A stretch of 6,676 bases of DNA from Planctomycetota bacterium (lineage in GTDB: Bacteria; Planctomycetota; Phycisphaerae; Sedimentisphaerales; Anaerobacaceae), in contig JADFHU010000317.1 of assembly GCA_022567055.1 (NCBI GenBank), positions 1 to 6,676 on the forward strand, read 5' to 3'. The first letter of the stretch is position 1; every line of letters starts with the position of its first letter. Below are positions 1 to 6,637 of the stretch, in pieces. The translations under genes were made by a program, and so were the position numbers. The notes under the pieces are model-generated. The model was not told where the DNA came from. It did not search any database and saw only the letters and a list, made by a program, of their open reading frames with translations.

Positions 1-375
1 GCTAAACGTATACTGCGGCGCCAGACACTTGAGCTGTTTGCCCTGAAGCTGGGCGATCGGCTGACCTTCGGTGAACGACTCCGGCATGGGCTGACCGTCC
101 AACGCGGCGAGTTTCGGCTTGTAGTCAAGGGTCTCCAGATGGGACGGCCCGCCGGCCATACAGAGATGGATCACCCGCTTAGCCCTGGCGGGCATATGGA
201 GAGTTGTCAGGATGCCGGGCCATTTCTCGACTTCGCGTGCCCTGCTGTCTGTCGCGCCCGGCAGGAGGGAGTCATCGAGCATCGAGGCGAGCGCGAATGC
301 CCCCAGTCCCTGCGTCGTCTTCCCCAGGAAGGTGCGTCGGGTCAGTGATTCGTTCATGCTGTCTTGGTGTTTCAT
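1..375 (-). CDS. DUF1501 family protein, Tat-exported, N-terminal part only (runs off the left edge)
   Basis: The frame reads without a stop from an ATG at 375 to base 1, giving 125 residues; the C-terminal part lies outside the window. Residues 8-30 hold a twin-arginine leader: TRRTFLGK followed by a short hydrophobic stretch (GLGAFALASML), so export in folded form by the Tat system is likely. Around residues 71-85 the segment VIHLCMAGGPSHLETLDYKP is the typical opening of DUF1501 (PF07394), a family distantly related to sulfatases/alkaline phosphatases whose activity has not been established. The gene starts 29 bp after the stop of the PSCyt1/DUF1549/DUF1553 gene, the usual partner in planctomycetes, so co-transcription is likely. 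The start is uncertain: no strong Shine-Dalgarno precedes the ATG at 375 (only a weak GAGA about 7 nt upstream), and the in-frame ATG at 357 (MNESLTRR) is equally plausible and leaves the Tat motif intact. Confidence 0.92.
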   Translation of the reverse strand, partial: MKHQDSMNESLTRRTFLGKTTQGLGAFALASMLDDSLLPGATDSRAREVEKWPGILTTLHMPARAKRVIHLCMAGGPSHLETLDYKPKLAALDGQPMPESFTEGQPIAQLQGKQLKCLAPQYTFS

Positions 376-404
376 GTTGGTTCTCGTTCGATGACTCGCT
401 ACGT

Positions 405-3400
405 TTAATATCGCGTAATACCCTCGTGCAGATTCAACAGAACCCGTGCTACCGAGGTCCATGCCGCCAATTCGCCCGGATTGATTGCTTGGGGCGCGGA
501 CCATTGTCCGACGGCCGCTAGCGCTTTGGCGGCCTCTGGGTCGGATCCGTATTCACGGAGATGCTTTTGAAAAAGGGCTTGGACAATACTGAGTTCGTCG
601 GTTTTGGGCGGTCGGCATAGGGTCTGTCGATAGGCCCATTCGATTCGATCGACTGGGGAGGGGCCGCCCTCCCTTATCACCCGTACGGCAAAGACCTTCG
701 CCGCCTCGACGTAGCTTGGATCGTTTAGGAGGGTGAGTGCCTGCATCGGCGTGTTGGAGTTCGATCGTTGTGCGGTGCACTCTTGGCGGCTGGGCGCATC
801 GAAGGCCATCAGGCTGGGATGCAAGAAGGTCCGTTGCCAGTGGGTGTAAAGGCCCCGGCGGTATTGGTTCTCGCCGGAGTCGTGCTGATAGGTCCGTTTG
901 GGGAAATTCAAATTGGCGTAGTATCCTGTCGGTTGATAGGGTTTCACGCTCTTGCCACCGATTCGGTCCACCAGAAGTCTGCTGACGAAGAGCACATTAT
1001 CCCGAACCATCTCGGCGTCGAGCCGACGACGCGACTGGCGTGCGAGCAAGCGGTTGTAGGGATCTTTCTCAAGCAGATCCTTGGTGGGTTGCGAGGATTG
1101 GCGGTAGGTGCCGGAGGTCACGATCAGCTTGACGAGATGCTTGACATTCCAATCGCTCTCCATGAACTCCACCGCCAGCCAATCGAGGAGTTCGAGATGC
1201 GTGGGCCACTCGCCCCGAGATCCCAAATCATCGAGCCTCTTTGAGATGCCCGTTCCGAAGAACATGGCCCATAGGCGGTTGACGAAGGCCCTGGCGGTCA
1301 TGGGGTTTTCCTCCGACATCAGCCAATGGGCCAGATCCAGGCGGGTGGCGCGACGAAGGGTGACATTCTTCAGGGGCGGCAGAAAATCGGGCGTGTTGGC
1401 TTGAACGGGATCGCCCGAATCGTCCATCCAATTGCCTCTGGGGAGCACGCGCATCGGTCTAGGCTGTGTGGACACGGTGGTCAGGCAGTAGGGGATCTCT
1501 TCTGTCGCCGCTGCTCTCTTCGCCTGCCACTGATCTCTTTCCCGGCGAATCGAGGCCAGCTTGGGCGTCATTGCCCGAAAATGTGCGTCGATGCGTTGAT
1601 GCTGGTCTTTCGTTCGGACGCTCTCTGCGACCTGCAGCGCTTCCAGCACTTCTTTTGGATTGGCACGTCGGGCATTTGATTGTTCGGTGGTGGCAATGCC
1701 GGCCTTATCCCAATAGGCGGTACCGCCGAATTGGGTCAATGCCATGCCCTTGACCAGGCTGCCTGGTCTCAATCCGACCCGTCCCGGATTGACTTCCAGA
1801 CGACTCCATTCACCGACAGCGGGCAAGGCACCCATGGGTCTATGCCCGGGTGTGTCCTCACCAATGCCTCCGTAGCTGACCTTGTCCTGGCCCCAAAAAG
1901 CTCGATGTTCCCAGTTACCATCGTTCCATTGCAGCATGAGGGTCTGGGGAGGATTCACGGGATCCATCCAAACTGTCGCAAAGAAGGTATCTCCTGCCAT
2001 TAGGCGTGTTTTCCGAGTCGATCGATCGAACCCATGTTGTATCGTCTTGGCTTCTTTCGTGCTTTGAATGCGCGCGTGTTTGCCGCTCAAGACAGGTCCG
2101 TCCGCCTGACCGACGAATCGCCACTCGCCGATGGTTTTGCCCCCGTGGTTTTCTTCGTCGTCGATCAAAACGAGATCCGCCGGCGCAGAAGAATCCAAAT
2201 GGGACAGCGTTTCCCCTTCCCATGTCCTTCGATCCGCCTCCAGTTCGGGGCTGGGGGATTCGTACCGCCCTTGCAGGCGTCCGAGCTGAGCGTCGATCTC
2301 TTGGAGTTTCGCCTGTTGTTCCTCGCTGGGGAGCATCACGACCGGTTCCCACTTGCTGCGGCCGCGATAGACACCGGGTTCTTTCACATCTGCAAAGAAT
2401 GCGGCCAGACTGTAAAAGTCTTTTGTGGTATAGGGATCGAACTTGTGGTCGTGACATTGGGCACACCCCATAGTCGCCCCCATCCAGACCGTTGAAACGG
2501 CCCGTACCCTATCGGCGGCGTAGATGGCGAGGTACTCCTTGGCCTGGGCGCCCCCTTCGGAGGTGGTCTGATTGAGTCGATTGAAGGCCGATGAGACCTG
2601 CTGTTCAGGGGTCGCGTTGGGGAGAAGGTCGCCGGCAAGATTTTCACGCGTAAATCGATCAAAGGACATATTGTCATTGAACGCCCGAATCACGTAGTCA
2701 CGGTAGGGCCAGACACTGATGTTTTCATCGGCATGATAGCCCGAGGTATCGGCATAGCGTACCAGGTCCAACCAATTCATGGCCATGCGTTCCCCGTAGC
2801 TCGGCGAACGCAAGAGGCGGTCGACCAGGTTCTCATAGGCCTTGGGACTCTCGTCCTGCACGAAGTCCTCGGCCGCCGCGGGTGATGGCGGCAGGCCGGT
2901 GAGATCGAAGCTGAGCCGACGGATCAGAACCCGTTTCTCCGCTTCCGGCGAGGGTTTGAGCCCTTCGGCCTCCAGTCTCGACTGAACGAAAGAATCGATC
3001 TCGTTTTGTGCCCACGTCCTGTTCTTGATGTTTGGGATGGCCGGACGCCGGGGTGGCGTGTAGACCCAGTGTCTTTCCCACGTCGCACCCTGTTCTATCC
3101 ACCGGCTAAGCAGTGCAATCTGTTCTTGCGTCAATTGGCGTTTTTGGTCCGGAGGCGGCATGCGAACGTCGTCGTTTGGGTGGGTGATGCGGAAGACCAT
3201 GACGCTCTTGTCCGGATCGCCGGGGAAAATCACGGGAGAACCGCTGGGTGGCGAGAACACGCCTTCTCTCCTGTCGAAGCGTAACTTCGCCTTGCGTTGC
3301 TTCGCATCCGGCCCGTGACAGGCATAGCAGTTATCCGATAGAATCGGTCGGATATCACGATTGAAGCTGATCGGCCCATCCTCGCAGCACGCGGGTTTGA

Positions 3401-3476
3401 CGATAAGCAGTGTGAGGATCGCGCAGAGGGTCGATACATGAGCAGTGGAACGACCCCAATTCTGGTAGAGGAGCAT
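405..3476 (-). CDS. PSCyt1-DUF1549-DUF1553 (PSD1-type) planctomycete cytochrome-c-like exported protein
   Basis: The product has 1023 residues. Residues 1-33 look like a Sec signal peptide (hydrophobic core CAILTLLIV, then KPACCED). Residues 36-132 match the planctomycete cytochrome c domain (PSCyt1): FNRDIRPILSDNCYACHG carries the haem motif C50-x-x-C53-H54, and M106 in VRMPPPDQ is a candidate axial ligand. DUF1549 follows at about 157-360 (RRLSFDLTGLPPSP; GERMAMNWLDLVRYADTSGY) and contains a second CxxCH, C338-A-Q-C341-H342. Residues 430-600 form an inserted beta-sandwich (LQWNDGNWEHRAFWG, AYWDKAGI) between two charged, probably helical stretches (about 385-420 and 622-655). DUF1553 occupies about 705-960 (ARAFVNRLWAMFFGTGI; NTPMQALTLLNDPSYVEAAK). 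Length and domain order are normal for the family. An electron-transfer or haem-dependent oxidative role is inferred; no activity is established. The start at 3476 is preferred over the upstream ATG at 3596 because AGGA lies 7 nt ahead and a signal peptide follows; the longer form would overlap the previous gene by about 100 bp. Confidence 0.96.
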   Translation of the reverse strand: MLLYQNWGRSTAHVSTLCAILTLLIVKPACCEDGPISFNRDIRPILSDNCYACHGPDAKQRKAKLRFDRREGVFSPPSGSPVIFPGDPDKSVMVFRITHPNDDVRMPPPDQKRQLTQEQIALLSRWIEQGATWERHWVYTPPRRPAIPNIKNRTWAQNEIDSFVQSRLEAEGLKPSPEAEKRVLIRRLSFDLTGLPPSPAAAEDFVQDESPKAYENLVDRLLRSPSYGERMAMNWLDLVRYADTSGYHADENISVWPYRDYVIRAFNDNMSFDRFTRENLAGDLLPNATPEQQVSSAFNRLNQTTSEGGAQAKEYLAIYAADRVRAVSTVWMGATMGCAQCHDHKFDPYTTKDFYSLAAFFADVKEPGVYRGRSKWEPVVMLPSEEQQAKLQEIDAQLGRLQGRYESPSPELEADRRTWEGETLSHLDSSAPADLVLIDDEENHGGKTIGEWRFVGQADGPVLSGKHARIQSTKEAKTIQHGFDRSTRKTRLMAGDTFFATVWMDPVNPPQTLMLQWNDGNWEHRAFWGQDKVSYGGIGEDTPGHRPMGALPAVGEWSRLEVNPGRVGLRPGSLVKGMALTQFGGTAYWDKAGIATTEQSNARRANPKEVLEALQVAESVRTKDQHQRIDAHFRAMTPKLASIRRERDQWQAKRAAATEEIPYCLTTVSTQPRPMRVLPRGNWMDDSGDPVQANTPDFLPPLKNVTLRRATRLDLAHWLMSEENPMTARAFVNRLWAMFFGTGISKRLDDLGSRGEWPTHLELLDWLAVEFMESDWNVKHLVKLIVTSGTYRQSSQPTKDLLEKDPYNRLLARQSRRRLDAEMVRDNVLFVSRLLVDRIGGKSVKPYQPTGYYANLNFPKRTYQHDSGENQYRRGLYTHWQRTFLHPSLMAFDAPSRQECTAQRSNSNTPMQALTLLNDPSYVEAAKVFAVRVIREGGPSPVDRIEWAYRQTLCRPPKTDELSIVQALFQKHLREYGSDPEAAKALAAVGQWSAPQAINPGELAAWTSVARVLLNLHEGITRY
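2451..2465 (-). other. Second CxxCH motif, CAQCH (within DUF1549)
   Basis: Residues 338-342 read C-A-Q-C-H in the context MGCAQCHDHKFDPYTTKDFY, a conserved signature of DUF1549. It could bind a second haem c, or the Cys/His/Asp cluster could bind a metal. The sequence alone does not separate these options. Confidence 0.7.
3315..3329 (-). other. First haem c attachment motif, CYACH (PSCyt1 domain)
   Basis: The codons TGT/TGC for C50 and C53 and CAC for H54 encode a CxxCH motif in the context ILSDNCYACHGPDAKQ, as in class I-like cytochrome c domains. In this class the two cysteines bind haem c covalently and the histidine is the proximal iron ligand. M106 in VRMPPPDQ is the likely distal ligand. 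Maturation would take place outside the cytoplasmic membrane, which agrees with the signal peptide. Confidence 0.85.
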
Positions 3477-3483
3477 ATGTTTT

Positions 3484-3488
3484 TCCTG
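3484..3488 (-). promoter_or_regulatory. Ribosome binding site that sets the start of the haem protein gene
   Basis: On the minus strand CAGGA is followed by 7 nt (AAAACAT) and the ATG at 3476. It lies in the 19-bp gap after the stop of the preceding gene (TAG at 3496-3498), so termination of the first gene and initiation of the second are close enough for translational coupling. The upstream in-frame ATG at 3596 would start inside the preceding gene. Confidence 0.75.
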
Positions 3489-3495
3489 TGTGATT

Positions 3496-6375
3496 CTAGT
3501 CAAAGCTGATGTGGAGCAGTGGTGCGTCACTGGCACTCCCGTTAAACGACTCGGCTTCCCGGGTTCCCGCGGAGGGATTAGCCGGGTTGTCTCCAAACAT
3601 CAGCACGATCGCCTCGCCGGACCAGCCGGGCTGATTGACGATCTCCTGGATAATACTGGAAATGTCAGGGCTACGCTCCTCGGGACCCATGGCGTGCACG
3701 GTCATCCATTGAGGAATGTCCCACACGACCTGCGCAGAGGTCGTCGCCCTGCCACTGATGTTACCGCCCGTTGCAGCGAAGGTCTCAGGATTCGGGGACA
3801 GTTGACCTCCGATCACCAGAGACACGGGCAGGGCATGGTTAGCATTGCCGATAGAATCGGCGCTGAACTGCACCCATGCCTCGGTGATGGTCGCACCCCT
3901 GGGCACGGCGATACCGACCCATCGGCAGCCGATCGTCTGGAGATTGGCAGGGGCCATATTGCCTTCATAGCCCAGCTCCAGGTCACTGCTGGTCAAGCTT
4001 TCCATGACACCGCCGTCCAATATATGCTCTTCGGCATCATCACTGCTGGCAGAGACCCGCCACGCATTGATGGGCTCGGCAGCCGACTGTACTAGCGCGA
4101 TATCGTCGACGTACAGAGTGCCAGTGGCGCCATTGCCTTCAATACCGACGGCCAGGCTGCGGACACTCTGCAGATTCATTCCCAACGAGGCGAGGTCGAC
4201 ATTCCATACCTGCCACCCTGCCAGCGCTATATTGCCCGCTGGACCGTCGTAGGGAATCTTGGTCCCGTTGACCTTGAGATACATCTGCCCGGTGTTGCCG
4301 GCCGCACCATGGAACCAGACCACCAATTGGGTGACGCCTGCTCTGGTCCAATCCTGCGAAACGGCAAAGGTTCGGGTGGCCTCGGATTGGGCTGCGGCGC
4401 TATTGTCATAATGGATGGGCAGCGATTGCTTATCCCCGTGAACAATCGTTGATTCCGGCGAAAAATCTCCGGTCCCTGGATTCGCGCCCACGAGGGCACC
4501 GTTGTTGGCCTCATCACCGAATCCGTCGATCCACGTGGCCCAAATCTCGAGGAATTCCTCGTCTTTATAGCTCTCCATGTCGTCGATGACGATGGTATCG
4601 GCTGTTGTGAAGCTCCAGACATCGCCTGTCCAGGTGCTGGGTTCCATGGCGTCATTGACCTCATCGACACGCCAGTAGTAGGTCTGACTCAATTGAAGAT
4701 CCACGGCCAAGGTGTCGAAGCTACTTTCGCTGACACTGCCGGCCAGGGACAGATTGTTGGAATCGGTCCCCACGTATACATCGTGGCTATCCGCCTCCCG
4801 TCCATCACGGCCCCATGCTAAGGGGACATCGGGCGACACATCGGTGGCACCGGATGCCGGATTGGGCCGAGTCGCGAAGGTGGGAATATAGTAGAACCGT
4901 ACCTCACTCAGGCTGGCCTGAGGAGCAATCCCCTGGACACTGTTGACGGTCAATCGCACATGCTGGGCCACGGCACCACCGAAATCGATCGTGTTGTTGT
5001 GTGCATACCCCTCGCTACCCGGAGCCTGGGCCAAGGGCCCGACGCCGTCGAGAACGGTCCAGTTCGCGCCATCCAGGGAGTGTTCGATGACAACATCCTT
5101 GCCGCCAAAGCCCACGAAACCCTCGATGAGCTGATTCGAGTTCCAGATCCAAAGCTCGTGCAGCTTGTAGGCCTTGTCGAAGGCATACTCGAGGGTGGCG
5201 GGGACGCCTCCACTGATCCACATGTCGCCTGCGGAGGTGCCATGGAGATCATCCGCCAGGCCGGAGCCGTCGATGGTCTTTTCAGGCCCGGAATCGCCGA
5301 ACGAACTGGAGGCCGTGGCCGTGATACCCGTTATAGGAATCGAAAAGGGCTCCACCATAAAGGTCCAGACATCGCCTGCGAAGACCGTCGAATCGGGAGC
5401 AGCGTTGACTTCATCCACACGCCAGTAGTAGGTCTGACCAAATTCGAGCCGACCCGGATCGAAGGTCGTGTCCGCCAGACCCTGCCCGACACCGACGGTC
5501 GCATTATTGACATCGTCAAAGCTTGTGCCCAGGAACACGTTGTGCGTCGCCGCAAAGTCACCCGCTCCCCAACCAAGGTCTGAATCACGATCGACGTCCG
5601 TTGCCCCATCCCCCGGGACCGGTGCTTTGGCCACCTCGGGTGCCACACCGAGCATCACCTGCTGGATTTCTTCCACAGTCAGTGCCGCGTCAAAGAGGCG
5701 GACCTCGTCAATCAATCCGTCCCAACCATTCGACTGATCCTTCGCGCCTTGACCGACGATAAAGGTGCTACACCCGTCGACCGTACCCGAATTGTTGGGA
5801 CCCGTAAGTTGAGCCCCCATGTCCTCTTCGCCATTGATGTAGAGCCGAATCAGACCGCCACTCTCCCAGGTCATGGCCACATGCTGCCATTCCGTGGTCT
5901 GAACATTACTTGAACTCTCCAACTGCTGTTCAGCACCACCGGCAGTCACCGCCATCTTCATGAGGTTCGTTCCACCAAAGGTTGCGCCGGAGGAGTCGTA
6001 GCGCATGGTACAGACATTGTCGCCACCGTCCGGGGTCTCCCCGTTGAAGATACCGCGATCACTGCTGAGGATGTTGGACTTGACCCAAGCGGCCATGGTC
6101 AGGGCCTCTAGACCGTTGAGATAAGCTTCGCCATCATCGTCCTCGACTTTTGCACCGCTGCCGAATGACAGGGCCCATCCACTGCCGTTGAAGCCGCCGG
6201 CCTGCCAGGTCGCGTCGCTGATCACACCGTCGCGGCCGCTGCCCGTTTGATCGAAGACAGTGGTACCGGATCCTTCGTCAAATGAGTAGACGAGGATCTC
6301 ATCGGCCCCAACCACATTGACCAGGCAGGTGGCAATCACCATTAGAAACAAACTGAAAAACATTTTGCGGCACAT
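3496..6375 (-). CDS. Secreted multi-domain LamG / Fn3-like / discoidin (F5/8 C)-like protein
   Basis: The product has 959 residues. Residues 1-24 are a Sec signal peptide (basic start MCRKM, hydrophobic core FFSLFLMVIATCLVNV, likely cleavage after VVGA). The mature part is a chain of beta-rich modules: a LamG/concanavalin-like domain at about 27-243 (LVYSFDEGSGTTVFDQTGSG; EWQHVAMTWESGG; GLIDEVRLFDAALT); an Fn3-like module at 247-343 ending QTYYWRVDEVN...GDVWTF; a discoidin-like domain at 346-498 (EKTIDGSG; LHELWIWNSNQ; QHVRLTVNSVQG; LSEVRFYY); a second Fn3-like module at 501-592; an IDDMESY...WATWIDGFGD beta-sandwich at 595-763 resembling galactose-binding folds; and a C-terminal module at 770-959. 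No catalytic domain, dockerin, LPXTG, PEP-CTERM or transmembrane anchor is visible, so binding or adhesion is inferred rather than catalysis. Glycan ligands are the usual expectation for these modules but none can be named. The start at 6375 is fixed by AAGGAGGA 5 nt upstream and by the signal peptide; an in-frame ATG at 6435 would add 20 unlikely residues. It is the first gene of the inferred operon. Confidence 0.95.
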   Translation of the reverse strand: MCRKMFFSLFLMVIATCLVNVVGADEILVYSFDEGSGTTVFDQTGSGRDGVISDATWQAGGFNGSGWALSFGSGAKVEDDDGEAYLNGLEALTMAAWVKSNILSSDRGIFNGETPDGGDNVCTMRYDSSGATFGGTNLMKMAVTAGGAEQQLESSSNVQTTEWQHVAMTWESGGLIRLYINGEEDMGAQLTGPNNSGTVDGCSTFIVGQGAKDQSNGWDGLIDEVRLFDAALTVEEIQQVMLGVAPEVAKAPVPGDGATDVDRDSDLGWGAGDFAATHNVFLGTSFDDVNNATVGVGQGLADTTFDPGRLEFGQTYYWRVDEVNAAPDSTVFAGDVWTFMVEPFSIPITGITATASSSFGDSGPEKTIDGSGLADDLHGTSAGDMWISGGVPATLEYAFDKAYKLHELWIWNSNQLIEGFVGFGGKDVVIEHSLDGANWTVLDGVGPLAQAPGSEGYAHNNTIDFGGAVAQHVRLTVNSVQGIAPQASLSEVRFYYIPTFATRPNPASGATDVSPDVPLAWGRDGREADSHDVYVGTDSNNLSLAGSVSESSFDTLAVDLQLSQTYYWRVDEVNDAMEPSTWTGDVWSFTTADTIVIDDMESYKDEEFLEIWATWIDGFGDEANNGALVGANPGTGDFSPESTIVHGDKQSLPIHYDNSAAAQSEATRTFAVSQDWTRAGVTQLVVWFHGAAGNTGQMYLKVNGTKIPYDGPAGNIALAGWQVWNVDLASLGMNLQSVRSLAVGIEGNGATGTLYVDDIALVQSAAEPINAWRVSASSDDAEEHILDGGVMESLTSSDLELGYEGNMAPANLQTIGCRWVGIAVPRGATITEAWVQFSADSIGNANHALPVSLVIGGQLSPNPETFAATGGNISGRATTSAQVVWDIPQWMTVHAMGPEERSPDISSIIQEIVNQPGWSGEAIVLMFGDNPANPSAGTREAESFNGSASDAPLLHISFD
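4614..4688 (-). repeat. Copy 2 of an internal repeat encoding the end of an Fn3-like module
   Basis: Two stretches here recur exactly 750 bp away in the same gene: 4614-4628 (15 of 15 bases the same as 5364-5378) and 4655-4688 (32 of 34 bases the same as 5405-5438). They encode GDVW and SQTYYWRVDEVN of the second Fn3-like module. The middle part has diverged at the nucleotide level but keeps its length. Confidence 0.75.
5364..5438 (-). repeat. Copy 1 of the internal repeat encoding the end of an Fn3-like module
   Basis: This is the partner of 4614-4688 at an offset of 750 bp (250 codons). It encodes GQTYYWRVDEVN and GDVW of the first Fn3-like module. The conserved ends and equal length suggest a duplicated module, with the discoidin-like domain now lying between the two copies. 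Confidence 0.75.
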
Positions 6376-6380
6376 AGCTG

Positions 6381-6388
6381 TCCTCCTT
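6381..6388 (-). promoter_or_regulatory. Strong Shine-Dalgarno of the LamG protein gene
   Basis: The minus strand reads AAGGAGGA, complementary to the 3' end of 16S rRNA, then CAGCT and the ATG at 6375. This near-perfect site decides the start over the ATG at 6435 and suggests efficient translation of the first gene. Confidence 0.88.
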
Positions 6389-6394
6389 ATCAAG

Positions 6395-6427
6395 AAAAAA
6401 AAGACCTTCGACGAGTCATTACCCGTC
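6395..6427 (-). terminator. Terminator-like hairpin plus T8 in the leader (possible attenuator)
   Basis: On the minus strand GACGGG-TAATGA-CTCGTC (6410-6427) can form a 6-bp stem with one G-T pair and a 6-nt loop. Seven nucleotides later comes a run of eight T (6395-6402), ending only 6 nt before the Shine-Dalgarno. A weaker 4-bp hairpin (GACT/GGTC) directly abuts the T run. This could end transcription from upstream, attenuate entry into the operon, or be chance. The gap between stem and T run and the short stem make it a weak example of an intrinsic terminator. Confidence 0.35.
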
Positions 6428-6446
6428 ACTTGCATGGTATCATGGA

Positions 6447-6467
6447 GTCAATCGCCCCTTGATTGAC
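6447..6467. repeat. 7-bp perfect inverted repeat GTCAATC-N7-GATTGAC in the leader
   Basis: The plus strand reads GTCAATC, then GCCCCTT, then GATTGAC. The arms are perfectly complementary. It can be an RNA hairpin in the predicted leader or a dyad for a DNA-binding regulator. A third copy of GTCAATC lies at 6639-6645, touching the predicted -35 region. Confidence 0.5.
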
Positions 6468-6609
6468 ACAGACAACACGGACTGTCAGTGGGGTCGCTTC
6501 CGGAACCAGCCTGGATGAGAATGCTGGCAAAGTAGATTGCTTAATCGCAAAAGCCTCCTTCCAGAAAACCCTACACTCACATGGGTCATGCTAGAGCACA
6601 CTAGGATCT

Positions 6610-6637
6610 ATTATATTCATTTCTCCTCAATTCACAA
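6610..6637 (-). promoter_or_regulatory. Sigma70-type promoter candidate for the operon
   Basis: On the minus strand TTGTGA (6632-6637, 4 of 6 matches to TTGACA) is separated by 16 nt from a perfect TATAAT (6610-6615). Transcription would begin near 6603 and give a leader of about 230 nt before the LamG protein start. A second -35-like TTGACC lies just upstream but is 22 nt from the -10 box, too far. Promoter consensus in planctomycetes is less well defined than in E. coli, so this is a prediction from sequence match only. Confidence 0.5.

Noticed and set aside
3382..3396. Lipoprotein lipobox at the signal peptide end of the haem protein (KPACC)
   Set aside because: Lys and Pro at the -3 and -2 positions do not fit the lipobox consensus; an ordinary signal peptide is more likely.
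3477..3596. Longer N-terminus (40 extra residues) for the haem protein
   Set aside because: It would overlap the LamG protein gene by about 100 bp, bury the signal peptide, and lacks the Shine-Dalgarno present before the ATG at 3476.
3490..4095. Plus-strand frame of 201 codons opposite the end of the LamG protein gene
   Set aside because: It lies wholly antisense to well-supported coding sequence, gives a composition rich in Gly, Arg and His with no recognisable motif, and has no convincing ribosome binding site. It is the expected shadow of a GC-rich gene.
4960..5583. Plus-strand frame of 207 codons opposite the discoidin-like and Fn3-like region
   Set aside because: Antisense to domains with clear family motifs; the translation shows no domain or signal and is best explained as a shadow frame.
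6376..6435. Longer N-terminus (20 extra residues) for the LamG protein
   Set aside because: It reads through the hairpin, the T8 run and the strong Shine-Dalgarno, and puts a polar stretch before the signal peptide.
6537..6550. Inverted repeat TTGC-TTAATC-GCAA
   Set aside because: A 4-bp arm with a 6-nt loop is expected by chance and has no T run or other context.
6592..6621. Nine-codon frame ATGAATATAATAGAT... ending in TAG, after AGGAG
   Set aside because: The gap between AGGAG and the ATG is only 2 nt and the frame overlaps the predicted -10 box, upstream of the likely transcript start.
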